Origin: JAWKIW01 sp046331175
GTDB taxonomy: Bacteria > Actinomycetota > Acidimicrobiia > Acidimicrobiales > Acidimicrobilacustridaceae
Assembly (NCBI GenBank): GCA_046331175.1
Contig: JAXLRI010000004.1
Location: 620,001-684,000 of the forward strand
Direction of reading: 5' to 3'
DNA: 64,000 bases
This document shows positions 35,947 through 43,944 of the stretch, piece after piece. Under the pieces are notes generated by a model. It did not search any database. It had not been told where the DNA came from and saw only the letters and a program-made list of their open reading frames with translations. Position numbers and translations under genes: made by a program. Every line of letters starts with the position of its first letter. Positions within the stretch are counted from its first letter, which is position 1.

Positions 35947-36330
35947 TCAGGCGTCCAGCGACGTGCAGCCGGCGTCGTCACCGTCGGCGCACCGCTCGGA
36001 GAGGACCAGCAGGCGCCGCCGGGTCTGCTCCAGCTCCTGCCGCCGGACCTCGAGATCGGCGAGCTTGGCCTCAACGGCCGCCAGCACCTGCTCTGGCCCG
36101 CGCGCGCCGTCGTCCAGCAGCGTCGAGACCTCGCGCAGCGTGAAGCCGAGGGCCTTGGCCCGACCGATCAACCGCAGCCGCTCGACGGCGTCCTGGCGGT
36201 AGACCCGGTAGCCCGCGGCACTGCGAGGAGGCTCGGGCAGCAGGCCTCGACGCTCGTAGTAGCGCACCGTCTCGAGGTGCACTCCGGCGGCCTCCGCGAG
36301 CTGGCCGATGGTGAGCGTCGCCTCGTCCAC
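35947..36330 (-). CDS. MerR-family metal- or redox-sensing regulator
   Basis: 127 residues: winged helix with TIGQLAEAAGVHLETVRYYERRGLLPEP, a dimerisation helix and a C-terminal loop CADGDDAGC. The Cys-7-Cys spacing equals that of CueR (C112/C120), but the second-sphere Ser/Cys of CueR/ZntR at the start of the dimer helix is Pro here, so the inducer cannot be named. GTG 36330 has TAGCCT 6 bases upstream, so it is leaderless. Its own promoter carries a mer-type dyad, so it is probably self-regulated. Confidence 0.88.
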   Translation of the reverse strand: MDEATLTIGQLAEAAGVHLETVRYYERRGLLPEPPRSAAGYRVYRQDAVERLRLIGRAKALGFTLREVSTLLDDGARGPEQVLAAVEAKLADLEVRRQELEQTRRRLLVLSERCADGDDAGCTSLDA

Positions 36331-36336
36331 GGGGTC

Positions 36337-36368
36337 AGGCTATGGGCCGGACCGTGGTACGGGGTCAA
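36337..36368 (-). promoter_or_regulatory. MerR-type promoter/operator (20-base spacer with dyad)
   Basis: On the minus strand, -35 TTGACC (36363-36368) and -10 TAGCCT (36337-36342) are 20 bases apart, the overlong spacer typical of MerR-activated promoters. Between them lies a dyad CCGTAC-4-GTCCGG, one mismatch from the mer operator CCGTAC-4-GTACGG. Confidence 0.7.
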
Positions 36369-36706
36369 CGACCACACTGGCGCCCGATCGCGCCGAGTCC
36401 GATCGAGCCAGCTCCCTCGGTCGATCCGCGACGAGGGCCTGGCCTCGACAGAGCACGACCGGCCTGCCGTCAGATGTCGTAGAACACAGGGAACAGGGCC
36501 TCTGAACTGGTGTTTTGTACCCATCGGAGAGGTTTATGCCACAGCCATGCCACCGGTCGAAGACGTTCGGCGGCCCGCGTTCGTGGCCACCGCTCCGGGG
36601 CGTGTCATGGGTGCGAGTTCGTCAACCTCAGGTCCGCTGAAGCTCGTGGGGCCTGGCCGCATGGAGGCCTCTCCGGATGCTCGATCCCGACAGTCGCGCT
36701 CGGGTC
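36369..36706. other. Gene-free stretch between merR and the SpoIIAA-like gene
   Basis: No credible gene on either strand; open frames here lack family features. No inverted repeats, tRNA or insertion-sequence ends were recognised. It is the transition from housekeeping genes to the redox region. Confidence 0.4.
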
Positions 36707-37069
36707 TCAGCCGCCCGCCACCCAGTCGACGGCGGCGTCGCGCTCGGCAAGCGCAAACCGACGGAAGTCGCCCGGGATCAGCCAGCCGAAGGCACCGGCG
36801 AGGTGGTTCACCCACTCGTGATCGCTGACAAGCGCAAAGCGCTCCCACTTGCCGTGATGCTTCAACCCCAGCTTCGCGTCGTCCCAGCTCGCTCCGGCGC
36901 TGTACCCACCGAAGCGGTCGCCCAGCACGTACACGAGCCGGATCGCACCGCCGTCAGCCGCGGCCTCGAGAGCCGGGATCAGAACGTTCTCGTAGTCGTC
37001 GGCGTGAACCTCGCCGACCGCCTCGAACCCGATCACTCCGGCGGGAAGGTCCTTGAGTGGCTCAAGCAT
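36707..37069 (-). CDS. SpoIIAA-like STAS-fold protein
   Basis: 120 residues matching the SpoIIAA-like family: VIGFEAVGEVHADDYENVLIP at the start, then RLVYVLGDRFGGYSAGASWDD and ALVSDHEWVNHLAGAFGWLIPG. Family members are small cytoplasmic STAS-fold proteins of unknown function that may bind lipids or act in stress. ATG 37069 is preceded by AGAGGA at 7 bases. It follows the DUF1971-haemoglobin gene by 240 bases on the same strand. Confidence 0.85.
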   Translation of the reverse strand: MLEPLKDLPAGVIGFEAVGEVHADDYENVLIPALEAAADGGAIRLVYVLGDRFGGYSAGASWDDAKLGLKHHGKWERFALVSDHEWVNHLAGAFGWLIPGDFRRFALAERDAAVDWVAGG

Positions 37070-37309
37070 CGGTGTTCCTCTCATTCGTTCGGGGGCTTCG
37101 GCCAGGTCAGGAACGGCGACCTCGTTGTGCCCATCGGCGCCTCACAGGCTAGGTAGAGCCGTTGTCTCGTGGCCGCCGGGAGCAATCAGCGGCGCGGGCT
37201 CAGCGCTTCACGTCGGGCCGGCTTCGCCCGGGGCTCAGGGTCGCGGGAAGTTGGGCGCGAGCTAGGTCGCCTCGTTCCGCGGGCTGCCGCCGCGTCCGCT
37301 TGCACCGCC

Positions 37310-38065
37310 TCAGGTTCGGCGTTCCTCGGGTTGCCAGACACCCTTGCCGAGGAACCGGTGGGCCATGGCCCAGGCCATGCCAGTGGCTCGCTTCTTGGCG
37401 CTCGTCGCACAGGGGCCGGTCCATCCGGAGTCGACGGTGTCTCGGAAGATCTCGAGCCACCGGTCGAACAGTTCCGGGGTGAACGGGTTCTGGTCGTGCA
37501 GGTGGCGGTGGATCTCGATCGCGTCGATCTCGTAGCCGGGCGCGTAGAGCAGGACATGGCACCAGTAGTCGGTGACGGCGCCGATGTGGGCTTGCCAGTC
37601 GATGAAGCCGGGTCCGAACGTGAAGTAGGGCTGGAGGAGGTCGTCTTGGACGACGTCGGCGTATTGGCGGGTGACCATCTCGAAGATCTCGTCTGGGGTG
37701 TCCAGGTCCCGTCCTCGGTGGGGCCACGGTCCTGCACCTCGATGGCTCTCGACCGCTGCGGTAGGCGGTTCCGGAGCCGAACCGGGTGACCGGTAGAACT
37801 GGATGTAGAACTCGGCGTCGGTGGACGGCTCGACGTGGTGTGCGACGCCGGGGGCGATGATCGCGGTGTCACCCGCGTCAAGTCGCTCATCACGTGGTTC
37901 GGGACCCTCGAGGTCGAGGTAGTGGACGCTGCCGGATTGCACCCGCAACTCGGCCCACACGGTGGTGCGGTGCGAAACTGCGAGCGGTTCGGGTAGTGAC
38001 GCTGGGTCGAACAGGGGTGTCCGTCGTGCCTCGACGAGGCCAGCGGGAAGGTGGGGCTCTCTCAT
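37310..38065 (-). CDS. DUF1971 cupin-like domain fused to group III truncated haemoglobin
   Basis: 251 residues with two domains. Residues about 5-95 match DUF1971, often annotated tellurite-resistance-related and found fused to TehB (HLPAGLVEARRTPLFDPASL; TAIIAPGVAHHVEP, a cupin-like His motif). Residues about 115-245 are a group III truncated haemoglobin (IFEMVTRQYADVVQDDLL; DYWCHVLLYAPGYE; HRHLHDQNPFTPELFDRWL). The fusion suggests a haem protein that handles NO or a related oxidant together with a small-molecule-binding cupin. AGAGGA precedes the ATG; it lies 28 bases after the TDT transporter gene in the same operon. Confidence 0.87.
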   Translation of the reverse strand: MREPHLPAGLVEARRTPLFDPASLPEPLAVSHRTTVWAELRVQSGSVHYLDLEGPEPRDERLDAGDTAIIAPGVAHHVEPSTDAEFYIQFYRSPGSAPEPPTAAVESHRGAGPWPHRGRDLDTPDEIFEMVTRQYADVVQDDLLQPYFTFGPGFIDWQAHIGAVTDYWCHVLLYAPGYEIDAIEIHRHLHDQNPFTPELFDRWLEIFRDTVDSGWTGPCATSAKKRATGMAWAMAHRFLGKGVWQPEERRT

Positions 38066-38093
38066 CTGGCGGTTCCTCTTCTGGCTCGCGCGC

Positions 38094-39149
38094 TCACGCC
38101 GCACGTCGAGTGTGTGATGCACCTCGGGTGAGCGTCGCGGCGAGACCGACGAATGCGGCAGTCCACGCGACGAGTGCCATCGCGAGCGCGAGTTGGGGCA
38201 GGAGGTCGAGGTCGCTGAGGCCGGTCGCAGCGATCATCTTGTAGGTGGCGGCGCCGTACATGCCGATGGGGAAGACCAGGGCCCAGTACGCGGGGTGGTA
38301 GCGCAGCGGGACACGTTTGACGAGGTGGCGCCAGATCCCGATGGCGATCATGACGGGGAACCAGAAGGTGGCGGTGGCCCAGGCGAGGATGACCATGCCT
38401 TCGAGGAACGGGCCGAGCCGGTCGATGCGTGGGTACGCCTGTCGGATGCCGAGCAGGTTGGCGCCGGCGAGGACGGTGATGGCGACGGCACCGGCGGCGA
38501 TCCATGACGGGGGCTGCAGTTCGTCGGGTCCGAGCGGATAGAAGGTCCAGCGCAGGAACAGCATGGTCATGACGATGAGGTACAGCACGAGCCCGAGGGT
38601 GAACGCAGCCAGGGTGGTGAGCTCGAGCAGTTGGCTCGGTTCGTTGCGGTGCCCGAGCAGCAGGGCACCGAGGACCGCGACGGACTCGGTGGAGACGGTA
38701 AGGAGGAACCAGGTGCCGTTGATGCCTTCGCCGAGCTTGGGCTTCGGTGCGCCGAGGATGACGCCCAGCAGGGGCGGGTAGAGCAGCGCGACCCAGAACG
38801 CGACGCCGGCGAACCACGCGGCCCAGGCGAAGGTCCACCATTGGTGGATGACGGCTGCCCCACTGCCGAGCACGTTGAGGGCGGCGACGATGGTGAGGAA
38901 CGAGAAGCCGCTGCTGTGGTGGGTCAGGTCGCTGACGAAGGCCACGGGGTAGCGGATCAGCCGGGCGGCGTTGAGCACGACCAGGACGACGAACGCCACC
39001 AGCGCGATAAGGAACAGGAGGTTGGCGACGAGGTCGAGCTTCTGCTGGGCGGCGCCGACGGCGATGATCCCGGTGGCCATGGTGAGCGCGAAGTAGCCGG
39101 GGAACAGCGTGGCGATGGGCGAGGAGCGCGTCGGCGTCGGGTTGGTCAT
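38094..39149 (-). CDS. TDT-family transporter (TehA/Mae1/SLAC1-like)
   Basis: 351 residues with ten predicted membrane helices. The N-terminal TLFPGYFALTMATGIIAVGA and the helix containing LGEGINGTWFLLTVSTESVAVLG are diagnostic of the tellurite-resistance/dicarboxylate transporter family, whose members export organic acids, anions or sulfite. In this operon an anionic substrate or product of the Mo-enzyme (nitrate, nitrite or formate) is a reasonable guess. ATG 39149 is used; it starts 8 bases after the preceding small gene's stop. Confidence 0.88.
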   Translation of the reverse strand: MTNPTPTRSSPIATLFPGYFALTMATGIIAVGAAQQKLDLVANLLFLIALVAFVVLVVLNAARLIRYPVAFVSDLTHHSSGFSFLTIVAALNVLGSGAAVIHQWWTFAWAAWFAGVAFWVALLYPPLLGVILGAPKPKLGEGINGTWFLLTVSTESVAVLGALLLGHRNEPSQLLELTTLAAFTLGLVLYLIVMTMLFLRWTFYPLGPDELQPPSWIAAGAVAITVLAGANLLGIRQAYPRIDRLGPFLEGMVILAWATATFWFPVMIAIGIWRHLVKRVPLRYHPAYWALVFPIGMYGAATYKMIAATGLSDLDLLPQLALAMALVAWTAAFVGLAATLTRGASHTRRAA

Positions 39150-39157
39150 GGCGGGAT

Positions 39158-39364
39158 TCAGTGTCGTAGGGAGCGGGCGAGCAGCGCTGCGCACGCCGCG
39201 ATCACGACCGATATCGCGGAAGCGGACCAGGCGAGGGTCCTGGTGCCGCTGGCGAACGCTTCGACGGCGACGGTGACGAGGAAGACTTGGAACGAGACCA
39301 GGATGATGAGGTAGACGAGGACGGCGTTGGTGGTGCGCCGGGCTCGGAAGGTCGGTGTTCTCAC
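39158..39364 (-). CDS. Small two-helix membrane protein of the Mo-enzyme operon
   Basis: 68 residues with two membrane helices (AVLVYLIILVSFQVFLVTVAV and SASAISVVIAACAALLA). No family recognised. GTG 39364 overlaps the Rieske gene stop by four bases (GTGA), so it is co-translated and likely a structural or assembly subunit of the complex. Confidence 0.7.
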   Translation of the reverse strand: MRTPTFRARRTTNAVLVYLIILVSFQVFLVTVAVEAFASGTRTLAWSASAISVVIAACAALLARSLRH

Positions 39365-39882
39365 GCTTCGCTCCCGAGCGCCCAGACCGTGTCGTCGCGG
39401 ACCTCGACGGCGATGCGGCCCAGGGGACGGGTGGGCGGTCCGGAGATCACGTTGCCGGTCTCGGTTTCGAAGTTGCCCTCGTGGCACGGGCAGTGCCAGC
39501 GGTTCTCGTCGGCTTGGTAGAAGACGACGCAGCCGAGGTGCGTGCACTTCTGGCTGAACGCGACCAGGTCGGTGGCGCTGGTGCGCAGAAGGATTGCCGG
39601 GTCGTTGCCGGTCGGGTACGAGAAGAGGTAGGGGTCGCCGACCGTGACCTGGTCGAGCGCGACGATCGGCTGCGGTTCGCCGGTGTTGATGGTGCGCAGC
39701 TGGTTCCACGCCGCGATGCCGAGGGTGCCGGCGGCCAGCGCCCCGGAGCCGAGGGCGAGGTAGCGGGCGAACTCGCGGCGGGTGATCTCTTCCTCGCCGG
39801 CGGACTCGTAGGGGAAGTCGGTCTTCCACAGCGGCTCGGCGTGGACCTCGAGCGGGTTCGGCCCGTCGGCGGGGTCGGTCAT
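39361..39882 (-). CDS. Rieske [2Fe-2S] protein
   Basis: 173 residues. Cluster motifs CTHLGC and CPCHEGNF carry the two Cys and two His ligands, and the spacing suits ubiquinol- or menaquinol-linked Rieske subunits. The N-terminal TRREFARYLALGSGALAAGTLG resembles a Tat signal or anchor, so the cluster probably faces outside. ATG overlaps the ferredoxin stop by four bases (ATGA). It probably passes electrons between quinol and the b-type subunit or ferredoxin of this operon. Confidence 0.92.
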   Translation of the reverse strand: MTDPADGPNPLEVHAEPLWKTDFPYESAGEEEITRREFARYLALGSGALAAGTLGIAAWNQLRTINTGEPQPIVALDQVTVGDPYLFSYPTGNDPAILLRTSATDLVAFSQKCTHLGCVVFYQADENRWHCPCHEGNFETETGNVISGPPTRPLGRIAVEVRDDTVWALGSEA

Positions 39883-40499
39883 CGGCCGGTCTCCTCGAGG
39901 TCGAAGGGGTCGTCGAGCCAGGACCGGGCATGGTCGGCGACGACGTCAAGGGGACCAGGAGCGAGGTCGTCGACGACGGTGAACACGAGGGTGCGGACGT
40001 CCTGGCGGCCGAAGTGGAACTCGCGGATGAGCTCCCCTCTGCGGTTGGCGGCGAACTCGTCGCGGGTGCCGTACCAGAGCGCCTCGCTCGGGCACACCGA
40101 CGCGCACATGGGTTTGAGCCCTTCGCTGGTGCGGTCGGTGCACATGTCGCACTTCATCATCTGATCGAGCTCGGCCATGTACTTGGGCACGCCGAACGGA
40201 CAGGCGATCACGCAGTTCGAGCAACCGATGCACCGCGGTTTGAGCGCGGACTGCACGACACCGCCCTCGTTCTGCTTGATGGCATCGGCCGGGCACACCT
40301 GCGCGCAGGTCGGGTCCTCGCAGTGCATGCACACCTGCGGCGCGGTCTGGGTCGAGGTGGCCCGGTCGATGGTCTCGAGGTGGATGAGCGACTGGCCCCG
40401 GTGGGTGCCGCACTCCATGCAGCCCTGGACACAGGCCTCGCAGCCGATGCAGCGGCTCTGGTCGATCACGAACACCGGCTGATCGTTCGGTCCGTACAT
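39879..40499 (-). CDS. Four-cluster [4Fe-4S] ferredoxin subunit (DmsB/NrfC/FdhB type)
   Basis: 206 residues with four cysteine sets: CIGCEACVQGCMECG, CMHCEDPTCAQVCP, CIGCSNCVIACP and CDMC with CASVCP. This is the electron-transfer subunit of molybdopterin oxidoreductases. There is no signal peptide. ATG 40499 shares its A with the upstream stop (TGATG); GTG 40502 is a possible start. Confidence 0.94.
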   Translation of the reverse strand: MYGPNDQPVFVIDQSRCIGCEACVQGCMECGTHRGQSLIHLETIDRATSTQTAPQVCMHCEDPTCAQVCPADAIKQNEGGVVQSALKPRCIGCSNCVIACPFGVPKYMAELDQMMKCDMCTDRTSEGLKPMCASVCPSEALWYGTRDEFAANRRGELIREFHFGRQDVRTLVFTVVDDLAPGPLDVVADHARSWLDDPFDLEETGR

Positions 40500-42733
40500 C
40501 ACACTGCTCCACCGTCGTGCAGGTTCAGGTCCCGCTCGTCGGCGGTGTCGCGTCGACCGGCGGCCTTGTCGATGCGGACCGCCGCCACCTTGAACTCGGG
40601 CATGCGTGACAGCGGGTCGAGGGCCCGGTTGGTGAGCTGGTTGGCCGCCTTGGCTCCAGGCCAGTGGTATGGGATGAACACGGTGTCCGGTCGGATCGTC
40701 GCCACAACACGCGCCGGCAACGTCATGTCGCCGCGCCGCGAGGTGACGGTGACGAGGTCGCCGTCATCCACGCCGAGGTTCTCGGCGAGGCGGGGGTGCA
40801 TCTCGCAGAGCGGTTCGGGGTACTGGCGGACGAGCGCACCGATGCGCCGGGTCTGGGTGCCGGAGAGGTACTGGCTCACGACGCGTCCGGTGGTGAGCCA
40901 GATCGGGTACTCGTCGTCGACGACCTCGGCCGACTCGCGGAACGGGATGGGGTGGAAGCGGGCCTTGCCGTCGGGGTGGAAGAACTTCCCGCCCTCGAAC
41001 AGGCGTGGCGTGCCGGGGTGGCCGACCTCGGGGACGGGCCAGAACAGGCCCATCTCGTCCTCGACCCGCTCCCAGGTGACGCCCTTGTAGTCGGCGGTGC
41101 CGCCGGCGGACGCCCGGCACATCTCTTCGAAGATCTCCTTCGTCGACCGGAACGGGAAGTACTGCTCCCGCCCGAGCCGTTCGGCGAGCTCGATCAGGAT
41201 CTGCCAGTCGAGCCGGGCTTCGCCGGGTGGGGAAACCGCGGCGTTGATCTTGATGATCCGGCCCTCGCCGCTCGTCGAGGTTCCCTCGTCCTCCTCGTGC
41301 AGCGAGCCAGGCAGCACGACGTCCGCGTGCTGGGCGGTCTCGGACAGGAAGAAGTCGATGACCGAGAAGAACTCGAGCTTGTCGAGGGCCTCCTTGGTGA
41401 AGTTCGAGTCGGGGGCGGATACCAGCGGGTTGAAGCAGATCGACAGCAGCCCCTTGATCCGGCCGTCGTGGATCGCTTCGATGATCTCCTCGGCCGAGAG
41501 CCCCTTGGCCGGGATCTCGGATTCGTCGCAGCCCCACACCTCGGCGACGGCGGCGCGGTGCTCGGGGTTCGAGATGTCGCGGTTGCCGGGGAGCTGGTCG
41601 CACTTGTGGCCCTGCTCCCGTCCGCCCTGTCCGTTGCCCTGCCCGGTGATGGTCGACACCGCGCATCCGGGCTTTCCGAACTTGCCCGTCGCCAGGCCGA
41701 GGTTGATGGCCGAGAGCACGTTCTCGACGCCCTTGCTCTGCTGCTCGATCCCTCGGGCGTGCAGCAGCATTCCGGTCGCCGCGGTCCCCCACCACTCCGC
41801 CGCCTGCTCGATACGCGCCGCGGGGAGCCCACAGATCGACGCCGCCCACGCGGGGGTCATGTCGGCGACTGCGGCGGCGGCTTCGTCGAAACCGACGGTA
41901 TGGGCGTCGATGAACTCGTGGTCGAGCCAGTCGTGGCGGATCAGCTGGTGGAGCACGGCGCCGAACAACGCCGAGTCGGTGCCGGGTCGCACCGGCAGGA
42001 AGAGGTCCGCGGTGCGGGCCATCGGTACGACGCGGGGGTCCTGCACGATGAGCTTGGCCCCACGGTCGCGGGCCCGCCACACGTAGCTGGTCGTGATCGG
42101 AAAGGTCTCGGCGATGTTGGATCCGGCCACCCACACGACGTCCGCGAGCGGGATGTCGCTCCACGGGTTCGGGGCGCGATCGACGCCGAGCGCCTTCTTG
42201 TTGCCGACCCCGGCCGACACCATGCAGAACCGGCCGTTGTAATCGAGGTTGGCGGTCTGCAGGGCCAGCCGCGCGAACTTGCCGACGAGGTAGCTCTTCT
42301 CGTTGGTCAGCGAGACGCCGCTGAGCATGGCGAAGGCGTCCGGTCCGTGTTCGGCCTGGATCCGTTGGATCTCGGCCACGACGCGGTCGAGCGCGCGGTC
42401 CCAGCTCGTGGGCCGGAACCCTTCCGGTGAGGACGGGTCGCGTTCGAGGGGATGCAGGAGCCGATCAGGGTGGCTGCCCTGCAGGTAGCGCTTCACCCCC
42501 TTGGGGCACAGCTTGCCCTCGTTGAACGGGAACTCGTACCAGGGTTCGAAGCCGACGACCTCGTTGTCCTTCACCTTCAACTTGATGCCGCACTGCTGGC
42601 CGCAGAAGCAGCAGTGCGTCTTGACGGTGCGATCGGGATCGATGCCCGCATCCCAGCCCCCGGGCGGCACCTCGTTGAGGTGGGGCCCGTAGGTGGCGAT
42701 CAGCTCCTCGTCGGAGATCGGTGGTCGTGCCAT
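40499..42733 (-). CDS. Molybdopterin oxidoreductase catalytic subunit (nitrate reductase/formate dehydrogenase-like)
   Basis: 744 residues of the DMSO reductase superfamily. N-terminal [4Fe-4S] motif TVKTHCCFCGQQCG with the fourth Cys in GKLCPKG, then the molybdopterin core (GQGNGQGGREQGHKCDQLPG) and a C-terminal molydopterin-binding domain (VTVTSRRGDMTLPARV). The likely Mo ligand is Cys170 in DYNGRFCMVSAG, so no selenocysteine is used here. No Tat signal: cytoplasmic catalysis. The core resembles assimilatory-type nitrate reductases and cytoplasmic formate dehydrogenases; the substrate cannot be decided from sequence. Overlaps its neighbours by one base on each side. Confidence 0.9.
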   Translation of the reverse strand: MARPPISDEELIATYGPHLNEVPPGGWDAGIDPDRTVKTHCCFCGQQCGIKLKVKDNEVVGFEPWYEFPFNEGKLCPKGVKRYLQGSHPDRLLHPLERDPSSPEGFRPTSWDRALDRVVAEIQRIQAEHGPDAFAMLSGVSLTNEKSYLVGKFARLALQTANLDYNGRFCMVSAGVGNKKALGVDRAPNPWSDIPLADVVWVAGSNIAETFPITTSYVWRARDRGAKLIVQDPRVVPMARTADLFLPVRPGTDSALFGAVLHQLIRHDWLDHEFIDAHTVGFDEAAAAVADMTPAWAASICGLPAARIEQAAEWWGTAATGMLLHARGIEQQSKGVENVLSAINLGLATGKFGKPGCAVSTITGQGNGQGGREQGHKCDQLPGNRDISNPEHRAAVAEVWGCDESEIPAKGLSAEEIIEAIHDGRIKGLLSICFNPLVSAPDSNFTKEALDKLEFFSVIDFFLSETAQHADVVLPGSLHEEDEGTSTSGEGRIIKINAAVSPPGEARLDWQILIELAERLGREQYFPFRSTKEIFEEMCRASAGGTADYKGVTWERVEDEMGLFWPVPEVGHPGTPRLFEGGKFFHPDGKARFHPIPFRESAEVVDDEYPIWLTTGRVVSQYLSGTQTRRIGALVRQYPEPLCEMHPRLAENLGVDDGDLVTVTSRRGDMTLPARVVATIRPDTVFIPYHWPGAKAANQLTNRALDPLSRMPEFKVAAVRIDKAAGRRDTADERDLNLHDGGAV

Positions 42734-43776
42734 CAGCCGAATCCCCCCACGCGGACCGATTGGGCGAGGGCGAACTGGCGTCGACGGCACGCCGGGCACG
42801 TGTCCTGGTAGTTGTCCCCGGAGGCCGAACCGGCGGTGCCGATGCCGTAGTCGAAGCCGAGTTGGTCGAGCACCACTTTGAGATCGTCCACGTGCTGCAG
42901 TGCCGCGAACGGCTCGCCGCAACTGCGGCAGGGCGCCTGCTCGCCCTCGGCGTTGGCCCGCTTGTAGTACTGCACGCCGAGGTTGGCCGGTCGCTGGAAG
43001 ATGTGGAACAGCTTCCCGAACGGGATGTACATCAGGCCGAGGATGACGGTCAGCGCGTGGATCGTGTTCAACGCCGAGTAGTACCGGCCCTCGAGGAACG
43101 TGCTCGACACGGTCAGGAACAGCCCCGTGACCGACACGGCGAACAGGCCCGCCAGCGCGAGGAAGTCGCCGCTGCGCTCGACGGCGAGGGCGCCGGGATC
43201 GCGCAGACGCCGGCTGAGGAAGATGAACACGCCGGCCAGCACCAGCACGGCGGCGATGTCGAGGGCGTGGAAGATCGTCCAGCCGATGATGCTCTCGGCG
43301 TCGAAGTTCACCGTCCCGACGTTGGAGAGGTACACCTGGTAGCGCGCCGCGTCCTGGCCGACGCTCTGGAAGTGCAACAGGCCCAGCGTCAGCGGCACCG
43401 TGACCAGCCCGGCGAGGATGCAGCCCCAGAACACGAACTGGTGCGCCAGCCACCGCGTTCGGGACCGACGGCGGATGAAGCCCTGCGCCAGCAGGTTCGT
43501 GCCGACCAGAGCCGGGAGCGCGACGAGGTTGCGAAACCGTCCGGCCCGGAAGGCATCCCAACCCCGACGGTTCAACATCGCCGTCGGGGGACGCCGCAAC
43601 CACACCGAGTACCGATAGATGATGGCGAAGGTGGCGAAGATCAGACCGAACAGGTACCCGACCAGCGCGGCGTCGAACCACACCAGCTGGCCGCTGCCGA
43701 GGATGGTGATCGCGAGCAGGATCGCGACGCCGACCCCGCCCCAGACGAGTCCCCGTCGATCCAGTTGCGACTTCAC
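42733..43776 (-). CDS. Membrane cytochrome b-like subunit (NarI/HdrE-like)
   Basis: 347 residues with about six membrane helices carrying conserved histidines (WLAHQFVFWG, TIFHALDIAAV, NTIHALTVILGL, KLFHIFQRP), consistent with di-haem b quinol oxidation as in NarI or HdrE. A C-terminal soluble tail has two CxxC pairs (CRSCGEPF and CPACRRR), an unusual addition that may bind zinc or a cluster. First gene of the operon; a long inverted repeat lies about 100 bases upstream. Confidence 0.82.
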   Translation of the reverse strand: MKSQLDRRGLVWGGVGVAILLAITILGSGQLVWFDAALVGYLFGLIFATFAIIYRYSVWLRRPPTAMLNRRGWDAFRAGRFRNLVALPALVGTNLLAQGFIRRRSRTRWLAHQFVFWGCILAGLVTVPLTLGLLHFQSVGQDAARYQVYLSNVGTVNFDAESIIGWTIFHALDIAAVLVLAGVFIFLSRRLRDPGALAVERSGDFLALAGLFAVSVTGLFLTVSSTFLEGRYYSALNTIHALTVILGLMYIPFGKLFHIFQRPANLGVQYYKRANAEGEQAPCRSCGEPFAALQHVDDLKVVLDQLGFDYGIGTAGSASGDNYQDTCPACRRRQFALAQSVRVGGFG

Positions 43777-43877
43777 GACACCACCCTCACGGGGCCACCG
43801 TAACCCGGGGGGCGCTTGTGGGACCGGGCTGCGTGGAGGCGATTCGTGGGTGACGCGAGTACGTGCTCTTCGAGCGT

Positions 43878-43908
43878 GACGAACACGGCGTACAGATGGC
43901 TGTTCGTC
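43878..43908. promoter_or_regulatory. Inverted repeat upstream of the Mo-enzyme operon
   Basis: Perfect 8-base arms GACGAACA (43878-43885) and TGTTCGTC (43901-43908) separated by 15 bases, between the methyltransferase stop and the operon start. The centre-to-centre distance of half sites (23 bases) is long for one dimer; operator role is inferred. Confidence 0.4.
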
Positions 43909-43944
43909 GTGGAGGTGCGGTAGGTGTCGGCGGGGGTCGCGTGG

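Noticed and set aside
40499..42733. Selenocysteine in the Mo-enzyme, suggested by the tRNA-Sec gene
   Set aside because: The active-site residue is encoded as Cys170 and there is no in-frame TGA.
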